A stretch of DNA of 64,000 nt, taken from contig WHVD01000235.1 in assembly GCA_015178975.1 (NCBI GenBank), forward strand, positions 1-64,000, written 5' to 3'. Below, piece after piece: positions 9,472-18,907 of the stretch; position 1 is the first letter of the stretch, and each line of letters opens with the position of its first letter. A program made the translations under genes and the position numbers. Source of the stretch: Hysterangium stoloniferum (Eukaryota > Basidiomycota > Agaricomycetes > Hysterangiales > Hysterangiaceae). The notes below the pieces were generated by a model. That model saw nothing but the letters and a program-made list of their open reading frames with translations, ran no database searches and had not been told where the DNA came from.

Positions 9472-9531
9472 TTATTTCCCCATAAATACCTCTTTTAAAA
9501 GAAATTTCAACTAACCTATTTACCATAATCT

Positions 9532-10112
9532 CTCTTTTTAAAAGTAATCCAAAAATCCTTTAAAATCCCATAATAAAGATTAAAAATTAATAAAGGGTAG
9601 TAGTGGTGACATAGGCTTAGGGGCCAGGGCCCTAGTTAATTTTAATGGTTCTTTTACCCCAATAAATTACCCAAATTTCAGTTGTCTTCTTACCATAATT
9701 ATTCAGAAGGGCTGTAGCTATTACCATCCAACCTTTTCTATTTTCAGGATTTACCAATATCTCTTTCTTAGATCTTCAACAACAATAATATCTATTTAGC
9801 AAGTTAGAGACTATTTCATTTAGTAAGCTAGGAACTGTATTTGAATTATTAATAGAATTTCTGAAAAGGGGAAGATAGTTGAAACATTGGTAAATCCTGA
9901 AAATAGAAAAGGTTGGATGGTAATAGCTACAGCCCTTCTGAATAATTATGGTAAGAAGACAACTGAAATTTGGGTAATTTATTGGGGTAAAAGAACCATT
10001 AAAATTAACTAGGGCCCTGGCCCCTAAGCCTATGTCACCACTACTACCCTTTATTAATTTTTAATCTTTATTATGGGATTTTAAAGGATTTTTGGATTAC
10101 TTTTAAAAAGAG
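9532..10112. repeat. Perfect long inverted repeat (227-bp arms, 127-bp loop)
   Basis: Arm 9532-9758 (CTCTTTTTAAAAG...TTACCAAT) and arm 9886-10112 are exact reverse complements by eye. They enclose a 127-bp unique loop. The repeat lies exactly between the plus-strand genes ending at 9471 and the minus-strand genes ending at 10174, so transcripts from either side could read into it and fold into a long hairpin. No ends, TSD or gene mark it as an independent mobile element. Confidence 0.9.
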
Positions 10113-10173
10113 GATTTATGATAGAGTTGGAAGTTAAAGGTGTATGGTAATTTTAAAATATTATAGTGATAGT

Positions 10174-10488
10174 TTAAGGATCCTCTGTTGTTCTTATATA
10201 TTCAACTAATTTTTCTGCCATTTCATCATCTATATTTACCCTGGAAAATAATTTACGTTCAAGATCTTTTCCAATACAGAGAAGGGAGAACACAACATCA
10301 CTACCACAAGATTCCTCACTAAATTTTGATAATGATCCTTTCTTGATGAGTTTTATATTGAGCTCAACAAATGCTACAAGGATATCTTTCATCTTAGAAT
10401 CTAATGACAATGATAAGACTATTAAACTACATATCTCATTTATATGTTGTTCATTAAGATTTGTGATATTAGTCTCAAAGAGGAGCAT
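10174..10488 (-). CDS. Unknown 104-aa protein
   Basis: The intact small ORF is predicted to be mostly alpha-helical (ICSLIVLSLSLDSKMKDILVAFVELNIKLIKK) and ends with an acidic C-terminus. I do not recognise it. It lies 31 bp downstream of the 520-aa gene on the same strand, which suggests co-transcription, and it converges on the large inverted repeat. Confidence 0.45.
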   Translation of the reverse strand: MLLFETNITNLNEQHINEICSLIVLSLSLDSKMKDILVAFVELNIKLIKKGSLSKFSEESCGSDVVFSLLCIGKDLERKLFSRVNIDDEMAEKLVEYIRTTEDP

Positions 10489-11156
10489 GCTACTAGAGAA
10501 GTAGTAGATGGAACTTTTTTCATTTTATATGTATATCTTTCTGTCCTTGTCTTTTTACTATTCTACCAGTTCTGATATAGGTCTTCTCTTTTATATCCTT
10601 TACAACTTTTTGTAAAGATTCTCCACATCTTACCTTCAATACTTCTGAATTTTTGTCTAAGACTTCTATAACAGTGCAATTCTTTCCCCTATATAAAAGT
10701 TGACCTTTTGATATAACTTGATATTTTGAATTTTCTTTAAGAATTGAGTATCCTGCCTTATAACTAGATACCCTCAAATCACTTATCTCTTCTAAATTTT
10801 TACTAACTTTATGAATTGGGACAAGGGGAGGTGATTTTTTAGTTATACGAGTATCTACCCAACCAAGTTTTACTCCTTTGTATTCCACAAGTCCTATATC
10901 ACTTGGTGAAAATGAACTCTCAATCCTAGGATAGAGTCCTCCTCTGGGACCAGGTATAAGTGTAATCCCCTTTTGTGACCTTTTGTATTCCTCCACTATG
11001 GTTATCCCATCATCGACCCTAACAAATTTGGTAGTATTTCCATTAAAACTATAGTTAGAAACTAATTGAATTATATCTTCCTTATTTACATCTTTTTGGA
11101 AGCCTCCTTGGATCTTTCCTGTTAAAGAATTCCACCAATGACAATATGTGAAAAAC

Positions 11157-11546
11157 TGTAAGCCTGGCCACCTTACCACATACGTCATCACCAACCTCTC
11201 CCATCAACCACTCATTGTTCCGCCACTTAGCACCCTTGTGCCTTATCATGTGGTCATCATCACCAACCTCTCCCATCAGCCACTCATTGATCCGCCACTT
11301 TATTGTTAAGTAGCACCCCTGTGCCTGATCATACGGTTCCTTGTTCTTCCACCCCATTCGCCTTGACTCTCTATATAAAACCCCATATCCTATAGTGATA
11401 GGATATCTTCTCCTTAACCATTAATCCTTTCCCCACTCTTCCCTAGGGAACCTCGCATTCACCTTGTATCCTACTGATATGTAAAAATAAAGAAAACTTA
11501 GTCCTGTCCGTGTTGACCGAGTGAGGCTGATACCGACAGCCTTACA
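11157..11546 (+). repeat. 5' LTR of young LTR element
   Basis: The LTR begins TGTAAGCCTGGCC and ends ACAGCCTTACA. It contains an imperfect tandem duplication of about 85 bp (ACCAACCTCTCCCATCA twice), a TATA box CTATATAAAA followed about 40 bp later by the inverted pair TATCCTATAGTGATAGGATA, and an AATAAA signal near the end. Confidence 0.9.
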
Positions 11547-13402
11547 CTTTTTTTTTGACATCGACTTTGCTTTTCTGCAATGCAAACACGTCACTTCGAC
11601 CCGTTCACATCCATTTATTTTTCCATCCGACATCCTCATTCGACTCTCGCAACCGTAATTTATCATTCTGCTGATTTCACCCACGTTCAACACCTTCGAG
11701 TTATTGCACATACAAGCATCATCTTTTCCGTCATCGTCAACTGCCATTTTGAAACGCTTCATAATCATAACTTCAACTTCATGTCACACTCGCAGTTGTA
11801 CTCATAGTCGCACACACACTTGCTGCCAGTATCGCACTTACCACTGTCTAATGGTCAGACAACGTTATTGTCGAACCAATTGAACCGCCCCATGCTTGGC
11901 CCACACCCGTGAACCGTCCATCCTGCCTCGCTTAACCGACACACCAACACCATTACTTACCCGTCTGGAAACGAGAAGGAGACGCCACCTTGGACCACCT
12001 CCTCTCCTCATAGACTCCTTCTCAGACACCACACTCACACCGCCCTCTACCTCAATGCCAATTATCGCCGACTCGCACTCTTCAGAAAGCGAAACCGATA
12101 CAGACACTGAACGTGCTCCTCACACCTCGAGGCCTCGTCACTACCACAACTGACGGACAAAGAACAGAGGCTACTACTGTAGGACCATCAAGCCAACCAT
12201 TCTTGGCCTGGCCCCAACCCTTGCACATCGCATACCTCTCGATGGCCATGCAGGCACACCTCACACTACTCCTATATCTTGCCTTCCGTCTACACCGTTA
12301 CTCGCTCGCTCGGAGACAGAAGGAGAGCCCAACTCAGACTACCTCCTCTCCTTGTTGAACTACTTGTGCTTCGTGTCTGTCCCACTACGACACATCATCG
12401 CCTCTATCCACTACAGCACGTATCACATCCGCCACCCTTCAACATCCCTTTCAACGACCGTCGCTGCACTTCGGCGCATCATCGCGTCTGTTCACGTCTG
12501 TCCATCACTCAGCACATCGCCGGGGCTGGTATCGCATCTGCCACCCTCAATGTCTCGACACACCGTTGAACCAACTCCATTTCGGGATACAGCTGCGTCA
12601 GCTCCATTATCTTATCGGCGCCGCATTCAACACCTTCCATGCACCCAGAACCTGCTAGCAACTTCAGTCGGCATTGATTTCAACGTCGGCTCACAATACT
12701 TCAACGGATAACCGCTCCCTTACCAAAGCGAACAACGAAGCTCAATAGGCACAACCATACGCAACGTACACCCAAGGAAAAGCAGAAACCTACAATGCAG
12801 TTTTCCACCACCGTCCTCACTATCCTTGTCCTTGTCAATGCCTCACTTGCAATTTAAATCGTCGCTCGTCAAGGCCTCATGGATTTCATCGCTTGCCCCA
12901 AACAGCACGCATCAACACTGCTTGCATCGACCCATTCTTCACATGACAAGATAGGATTAGAAACGAGGAAGAATCTGTGAGATGTAGAGGACTTGTAGGT
13001 AGACAGCGATATCCAATAGTTCTCTCCCTCCATCACATCATCACAAACGGAAACATTCCGTCATAACGTCGTAGATAGAGATATCCACACAATCTCTCGT
13101 ATCCATGCTGTCAACTCTAACCTCATCATCCCAAGCATCACCCGAACCTATGGTCGAAAGATGGTGTTCCAGAGCCTCTATCACAACCTCTCCACCATCA
13201 TTCAGTGCTTCGAGTTTAACCCAGCATTACAGTATTCATCCGCAACATACCCAGGATTTCAACTGTTACCGCTACCACGGCCAGTATTACCACTACCGCT
13301 ACTGTTACCACTACCACGGCCAGTATTACCACGGCCACTACCATTACCGCTACCGCCACTGCTCCTGCCATCTCTACCACCGCTACTGCCACCGCACCAA
13401 TA

Positions 13403-13670
13403 CATCTGTAAGTGCCAACAGCGGCTACAACTACCGCTACTGCACCACTACATCCGTAAGTGCAACAGCGGCCACAACTACCGCTACCGCACCACTGCAT
13501 CCGTAAGTGCCAACAGCGACCACAACTACCGTTACCGCTACCGCACCACTACATCTGTAAGTGCCAATAGCGACCACCACTACCACTACCACCACCGCTA
13601 CCGTTACCGCACCACTACATCTGTAAGTGCCTACAGCGACCACAACTACCGCTACCGCTACCATCACCGT
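13403..13670 (+). repeat. Tandem array of about five 48-66-bp units
   Basis: Units start ACATCTGTAAGTGCC or similar and continue AACAGCGACCACAACTACC, with a variable number of CCGCTA words. Unit length varies by short indels, so no frame stays meaningful across it. Each unit contains GTAAGT, which resembles a splice donor. Confidence 0.7.
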
Positions 13671-15209
13671 AACCACTACCGTAACCACTACCGCTGCCGC
13701 TCACTACCGCTGCCACTGCATCCATCGGCATTACCGCCCACTACCGCTGCCACTACATCCATCGGCATTACCGCCCACTGCCGCTCACTACCGTTGCCAC
13801 TACATCCGTCGGCATTGCCGCACCACTATATCCACTATGCCTCGGTCACCATCTACATCGACGCCACTGCTCACTCGATCGGAAACAAGAAGGAGAGCCC
13901 AGCTTGGACTACCTCCTCTCCTTGTCAATCCCTCCACGGACGCCACAACCACATCGGCCAACCCGACTGCATCGGAGCCTTCAGAAACTGAAACCGAAGC
14001 TGACACTGAATACACAACCTTTCAAATGTACACTACACCTTTCAAGGCTTCACCGACAAAACAAGCCAAGAAGTCGGCAAACTGAAATAATGTCCAATGC
14101 TTACCACTGGACGATACATACCATTAGTCCATCCGAGTTGATCTTCTCCCTGTTCTGGATTATGCCTTTGCCATACTGGACGCCGAAAAAGGTTCATTGT
14201 TCCTCATCCCGTCACGGCTCCTACAGCGTCTCGTCTGATCAAACCTCTAACTCTTCCGCGTCAACGTCACACATGCCTTCTTCGCCCACCGGCTCAAGCG
14301 TGTCTGTTGGCATATCAATGCGTTCAACCCCACCCCGCTACGTTTACGTTTCAACCCCTCTAAACAGTACTGAACCATCTCATCTTTCCAGTCCCGTGTG
14401 TTTCACCCAAGAACATGTAAAGACACAGCTGCCGCCAAGTCACCCTTGATCTAAATGAACTTTCCTGCACCCTCACACGTGCCAAATTCAACGGTACCCC
14501 CGAAACTGTCCCAGCTCCAGAAAAGTCAACCTTGTACGCTCCTTGTCATTGTTACGCCACCACTGCGATTATTTCGTTTCCCGCGTCTGTCCCAATATAA
14601 CAAGTGTCAATACTCTTGATTCGGGTTTAGCTGCTCTTCTTGCATGCCACATCGCCCATCAGGACACTCTCCGTCGAAACAATTCCATCCAATGCCGGTC
14701 CGCAGGGCATCAAAAGTGCATTCACGCTTCGCGGCAAGCCCACGATCCGAGGTGGTCTTGTAATGCACATTATGCCGGGATGCTCACGACCCTTTCTGGC
14801 CTCTTACAAACTCACCAATCCGCACCAATGAAATCACGTCGAAATCGTAAATATCACATAACCGGCTTCACGCACCCCCCTGGCCGCCAACTCTCCATCG
14901 GCCCCTCCGCTCGAAAGTATTCGCATCACCGGGCCCCATCTCCCCATTCTACACTTCGAACCTGCAAGTTCAACAACGTACACTATATACTCCGCCCCCA
15001 CTTTCCTTGTGGTCGGTTTCCTTTATACAACATACACATAGTGTTACCGCGCATTGCCCCTGATGTTCGCCATCAGTCCTTACCTTGGCTCCGAACCTTT
15101 CCACAAGACCATCTTCCCCATTCCTCCGGCACAAGCTTCTCTGATTTCTCCGTCAGCTCTGTCAAGAACCCCAGAAATGTCATTGAACTTTAACCCTTGT
15201 AAATTTTTC

Positions 15210-15223
15210 AGAGGGGGGAAGGG
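15210..15223 (+). promoter_or_regulatory. Polypurine tract of young LTR element
   Basis: AGAGGGGGGAAGGG lies directly before the 3' LTR start at 15224. It fixes the element's orientation as plus and matches the tract at 2312-2325. Confidence 0.75.
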
Positions 15224-15613
15224 TGTAAGCCTGGCCACCTTACCACATACGTCATCACCAACCTCTCCCATCAACCACTCATTGTTCCGCCACTTAGCAC
15301 CCTTGTGCCTTATCATGTGGTCATCATCACCAACCTCTCCCATCAGCCACTCATTGATCCGCCACTTTATTGTTAAGTAGCACCCCTGTGCCTGATCATA
15401 CGGTTCCTTGTTCTTCCACCCCATTCGCCTTGACTCTCTATATAAAACCCCATATCCTATAGTGATAGGATATCTTCTCCTTAACCATTAATCCTTTCCC
15501 CACTCTTCCCTAGGGAACCTCGCATTCACCTTGTATCCTACTGATATGTAAAAATAAAGAAAACTTAGTCCTGTCCGTGTTGACCGAGTGAGGCTGATAC
15601 CGACAGCCTTACA
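15224..15613 (+). repeat. 3' LTR of young LTR element
   Basis: This 390-bp copy looks identical to the 5' LTR, ends CAGCCTTACA, and is followed by the AAAAC target duplication. It includes the same internal duplication, TATA box and AATAAA. Confidence 0.9.
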
Positions 15614-16550
15614 AAAACCTTCTATCTTCCAAGTAAATCATTATTATTGATTTGGAATAAATGTTATCTACAAGTGCTTTCCATTGTTCTTCAAAAGAAC
15701 TTCTGTAGAATCTACATCCACTAAGGTTGTTTCTAATACTGATAAAGTTGTCTATATACCATGACTTAGAAAATACTTCTCTACCATAGAACTTAATTTC
15801 AACTCTTGTCATTCCTACATTCTTTAATCTTTCTAGTGATTGTAACATTGAATTGGTAGGATCAACATATAAATTATGGATTCTAGATCCCAGAGTAGTC
15901 ATAACATCACAACTTTCTAACATTTGTACAAATTTATTGTATACTTTGATCCTACATGAGTGATCTTCATTGTAGAAGGATATACAATTGTCTCCAACCT
16001 TTTTTCTATCATCAACAATATCTTCTACCTTTATTCCATTATTTAATATATGTTTAAGAACATCTTTTCTAGTAGTAACATAGGGTATATCTTGGGATAT
16101 ATCTATATCATGTAAGATAATTTCATCACAAATAGTTTCTCTTAGGAACTTTATTATATCTTCAATAGAAACTTCAGATAGTGAAATTTTGTATGAGATG
16201 TAAGGAGTATTTGTAGGTGCGATATCATTATTCTTGAGAGTATCTGAGTGTAGTAATTTGATCTTAAAGGAAAGTGAGAAATATACTTTACATTTTCTAT
16301 ATATATCATTTCTAAAGTCCCCCCCAATAGACCATAGAATTACATTGTCACAAAAAATATGTGAAGTGTTAGAGGATTCAAAAGATAGTCTAATAGCTTC
16401 TAAAGGATTGTGATATTTGGTATCCAGAACATCAGGTATACTGAACTCTTTCATAATTTCAATAGATTCTTTAAGCACTTCCTTTGCCATTGGATAATGT
16501 AATAGATACTTTCTCATGGCACTCTTTTCAATTTTATGAAACATCTATTA

Positions 16551-17225
16551 GGAGGGTGTTTATAATTACTATAATCTCAAATATTTACTAATAAAAGTCT
16601 TATTTTTACAAAACTCCATCTTTAAATAGTGATATCTATTCTGAAACAATTATATCATCAAAAAATAACCATCAGAAATAGTTCTCCATATTACATCTTA
16701 TACAACCCATAGTTATTTAACAAATTCCATTGTATATAATTTCCTTCCTTTTACAGATGCCTACTAATACTTTTATTAGTACTTTGTTTTTTAAAAGTTG
16801 AAATGTAGTTATTTCCATGTAAAATATGTAAAATATTATTGGAAATTTTTCATATCACAGCTGTCTTTATTAAGTAAAACCCCCTATATATTCTGGGTAT
16901 GTTGAATCAAGTAGAAATCTGTTCAGATTAACAGATCCATTCCGAAGTAATACATATGTATTTAGAGGTGCCAATAATATACATATGCATGAAATGGACT
17001 ATCTAAAGGTATCTATTTTTTAAAAGTATTAGTGTTTCAAACTACTAATTCTTTTTATTGTCTACTTGTGTCCGGAAAGATTCTTTAGTTTGTAATGTAT
17101 GAGAGAGTTTAAAACTTTTTGAAAGTTTTAAAAACCAAATTATGTTTGAATCACATCTCAGATGTTTAAATGACCTTTAGAGTATATTAGAATTTGGTAT
17201 ACTTAATAGTTTTCAGATATCCTCC
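16551..17225. repeat. Terminal direct repeat R2 (675 bp), likely promoter for the 520-aa gene
   Basis: R2 looks identical to R1 (5689-6363). Its inner edge is 6 bp upstream of the ATG at 16544, so on the minus strand it holds the promoter of that gene. R1 lies just past the stop of the last minus-strand gene. This promoter/terminator placement is what LTRs do in retroelements, although the sequence ends GGAGG...CCTCC are not LTR-like. Confidence 0.9.
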
Positions 17226-17752
17226 ATTGTTAGAATGCAGGTCTTACAATTAACGCCTTGTTAGCTTAGTCGGTTGAGCATTAGACTTGTATAGTTGCTC
17301 CTCCTGGGTAAGACTGTTAGGGTTGCAAGTTCGAATCTTCCCTGAGGCAGCATTTCTCTCCCGTTAAATCACAGGCTCCTTCAAGAGTTACTATTGAACC
17401 ATATATGTATATCTCTTTTTCCAAGTGCATTAAATATGTTTAAGAATTATGGAACTAGCCATCAAGTACCAAACATCCATATGCAGAGCTATATGGAAAT
17501 TCAAAGTTCACACCCCAAGATGTATTGACTTAGCCTTATGAATGTATCTTTTTGCTACTGTATAAACTAGTACAACAAAATTAAGTGCATTATGACAAAT
17601 AAGTCTGGATTGGGGAAAAAATAACCCATTCAAATCTAGAATGTTACAAGGGTGGTGTCGTGGTTCAGTATATATTACGATGTGAATCTTATGAATCATG
17701 GGGCTTCTGCATATATAGCAGGGGTGTTAACCATTACACCACCTGACCCTGG
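17226..17752 (+). repeat. tRNA-headed repeat array, continuation after the 11.5-kb element
   Basis: ATTGTTAGAATGCAGG completes the joint broken at 5688. A second type of tRNA-like head follows (17255-17349), then the body with the marker CACCCCAAGATGTATTGACT at 17511-17530, and another joint. Then comes a reversed tRNA-like piece (minus strand GGTGGTGTAATGGTTAACAC, about 17690-17750) with a good A box but no clear B box. The solo LTR at 17753 cuts it there. Confidence 0.65.
17255..17349 (+). tRNA. tRNA-like head, second type (decayed)
   Basis: Acceptor GCCTTGT/CTGAGGC, D arm GCTTAGTCGGTTGAGC and B box AAGTTCGAATCTT are visible. The central region of about 35 nt (TTGTATAGTTGCTCC...) does not give a clean anticodon stem, so the identity is uncertain. 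The same head occurs, broken, on the minus strand at 52225-52596 and 55072-55089. Confidence 0.4.
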
Positions 17753-18590
17753 TGTTACGACCCGTTCCCAGATGTTTCAATATCCAACTTCTGATCTCCG
17801 ACTTCCGACTTCCGATCTCCGACTTCCGACTTCTGATCTCCGACTTCCGACTTCCGATCTCCGACTTCCGACTTCCGATCTCCGACTTCCGACTTCCGAT
17901 CTCCGACTTCCGACTTCCGATCTCCGACTTCCGACTTCCGATCTCCGACTTCCGACTTCCGATCTCCGACTTCCGACTTCCGATCTCCGACTTCCGACTT
18001 CCGATCTCCGACTTCCGACTTCCGATCTCCGACTTCCGACTTCCGATCTCCGACTTCCGACTTCCGATCTCCGACTTCCGACTTCCGATCTCCGACTACG
18101 GGACATCACAGTTACCATATCATCCGTGTTCTTCCCTTGTTCTGCATTTGGTAATTTGTCCGTTGACAAGTATTCACTCGTTTGTTTGTTGTATTCCCGT
18201 TTCGGAATATTGTCTCCCTAATATGTCTTATTGTATTTCTGTTTTAAGAACACTTCCATTTCCGTCTTATTATGGTCTTAGTTTGTAGTACAATAACGAG
18301 TAGACTTATATTAGTTTCCGCGAATTTGTACTTTACCTTAGATCTGATATCGACTTAGTTTCTTATTCCTTCTCCCGTCTTTCTGTACGCTTGATATTTG
18401 GAACTCTTTGGAACTCTGAATATCCATATCTTCCATTGTAAGTCTTACCTCTGAAATTAAGGACTTTGAGCATTTGCGTAGAGGTGCAGCACATAAGCTG
18501 AAGCCGACGTCCTGACCCTATCCGATAGTTCCTGACTTCCCGGTGACTTTCCAATAGTTCCGGAATAAGTTCCCGACACAGCACTTAATA
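17753..18590 (+). mobile_element. Solo LTR (838 bp) with internal 21-bp satellite, TSD CCTGG
   Basis: It begins TGTTACGACCCG and ends GCACTTAATA (CA mutated to TA), and is flanked by CCTGG at 17748-17752 and 18591-18595. Apart from the satellite it matches, in reverse, the LTR at 59301-59843. It contains a block ATAAGCTGAAGCC shared with the other LTRs at 18922, 37713 and 54061, so these families are distantly related. Confidence 0.85.
17781..18098 (+). repeat. 21-bp tandem array inside the LTR, about 15 copies
   Basis: The period is three 7-mers of the form YTCCGAY (TTCCGAC, TTCCGAT, CTCCGAC). Because 21 is a multiple of three, several frames on both strands stay open, giving repetitive ORFs that are not genes. 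Copies differ by only a few T/C changes, so expansion is recent. Confidence 0.95.
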
Positions 18591-18611
18591 CCTGGGAAAC
18601 ACTGCTAGCAT

Positions 18612-18890
18612 TACTTTTTTTTTTGTATTAAAAATAGTGTGAGTTGGCTTATTGTAATACACAATCTACAAGTGGGTAATAGGCTTGTAATAATAGTACT
18701 TGTTTTTCAATCAATGTGTCAGTTAGTGAATCACCTTCTGACATGATAGGTAGGATGCTAGTTTAGGTGTACACTGGTTCTGGCATGCATTACTTCAGAA
18801 AACATGGTCCACAATTGGCATCCTCCTATGAAAAGGTGAAGAAATAGGTGAACTGCCCCTTCATCACTAATTCCAACAGAGTCAACTGAA
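18612..18890 (+). repeat. Dispersed repeat, copy 1
   Basis: It begins with a T run and ATTAAAAATAGTGTGA, passes GTAATACACAATCTACAAG and CTTCTGACATGATAGGT, and ends near TTCCAACAG. A diverged copy in the same orientation lies at 34256-34530. The type is unknown; no gene is seen. Confidence 0.7.
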
Positions 18891-18907
18891 ACTCGTTGTT
18901 CCTACAG

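Larger units (their letters stand above)
8415..9544 (+). promoter_or_regulatory. Recurring TTTTAAAAG motif in gene gaps
   Basis: TTTTAAAAG occurs at 8415-8423, 9103-9111, 9493-9501 and 9536-9544, in each gap after a plus-strand gene of the element and within 25 bp of the stop for three of them. The related TTTTAAAA at 10151-10158 lies after the minus-strand gene 10174-10488. It could be a transcript-end or start signal, or a by-product of AT richness. Confidence 0.25.
11547..15223 (+). other. Interior of young LTR element; no recognisable gene
   Basis: Many short plus-strand ORFs are open because of low-complexity, stop-poor sequence. From 13260 to 13380 the sequence is built of CCACTACCGC-like words. 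From about 13400 to 13670 there are five 48-66-bp tandem units, each with CATCYGTAAGTGC. The remainder (13990-15200) is mixed sequence with no domain that I recognise; degraded captured host sequence is possible. No primer-binding site beginning with TGG follows the 5' LTR directly. Confidence 0.6.
11157..15613 (+). mobile_element. Young non-autonomous LTR element (LARD-like), TSD AAAAC
   Basis: The 4457-bp element has two LTRs that look identical (390 bp each), a polypurine tract before the 3' LTR, and AAAAC at 11152-11156 and 15614-15618. Its LTR ends and tract match the chromovirus tail at 2062-2662, so it is probably mobilised by that family's enzymes. The interior (11547-15223) has no gag, protease, reverse transcriptase or integrase that I can recognise. 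It holds CpG-rich Pro/Ser/Thr/His-coding low-complexity sequence. Identical LTRs and an exact gene interruption indicate a recent insertion. Confidence 0.85.
10520..16544 (-). pseudogene. 520-aa gene of the 11.5-kb element, split by an LTR-element insertion
   Basis: The 5' part runs 16544-15614 and the 3' part 11151-10520. The 4457-bp LTR element and the second AAAAC copy lie between them. Removing these leaves 1563 nt, an open frame of 520 codons plus stop, so the gene was intact until that insertion. The ATG is only 6 bp from terminal repeat R2, which must therefore supply the promoter; a TATA-like ATTATAAAC on the minus strand lies about 14-22 bp upstream. The protein is unrecognised. The segments CRIKVYNKF and MTRVEIKFYG loosely recall the YxK and RxE blocks of Rep_trans rolling-circle initiators, but this is a weak resemblance. 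A role in replication or DNA handling is only a guess. Confidence 0.6.
5689..17225. mobile_element. 11.5-kb DNA transposon-like element with identical 675-bp terminal direct repeats
   Basis: Two identical-looking 675-bp repeats (5689-6363 and 16551-17225) enclose a compact AT-rich block of six intronless genes. The outer ends read GGAGGG...CCTCC, and the flanks are ATT at 5686-5688 and 17226-17228. The flanking tRNA-headed repeat is continuous once the element is removed, so the whole unit inserted at once with a 3-bp duplication. Without the nested 4457-bp LTR element it is about 7.07 kb. It encodes a DDE transposase with chromodomain, a PD-(D/E)XK nuclease-like protein and four further proteins. 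It is not an LTR retrotransposon: there is no TG...CA and no reverse transcriptase. The 3-bp duplication and DDE_Tnp_4-like transposase recall PIF/Harbinger, but long terminal direct repeats are not typical of that group. The AT-rich, intron-free genes look unlike the surroundings. Confidence 0.85.

Noticed and set aside
11580..12711. Several 60-120-aa ORFs on both strands after the 5' LTR of the young element
   Set aside because: They overlap each other in all frames, lack domains, and fit stop-poor sequence rather than genes.
13105..14085. Pro/Leu- and Tyr/His-rich ORFs inside the young LTR element
   Set aside because: Low-complexity CpG-rich tandem words keep several frames open at once, unit lengths are not multiples of three, and no domain is visible.
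5689..17225. LTR retrotransposon or retrovirus-like provirus
   Set aside because: The terminal repeats lack TG...CA, the duplication is 3 bp, there is no reverse transcriptase or primer-binding site, and the enzyme is a DDE transposase.
5689..17225. Starship-type giant fungal transposon
   Set aside because: No tyrosine-recombinase captain (DUF3435-like) gene is visible, and the element is far smaller than typical Starships.
17652..18288. Three overlapping long repetitive ORFs across the 21-bp array, on both strands
   Set aside because: They are open only because the period is a multiple of three and the unit lacks stops; the array lies inside a solo LTR.
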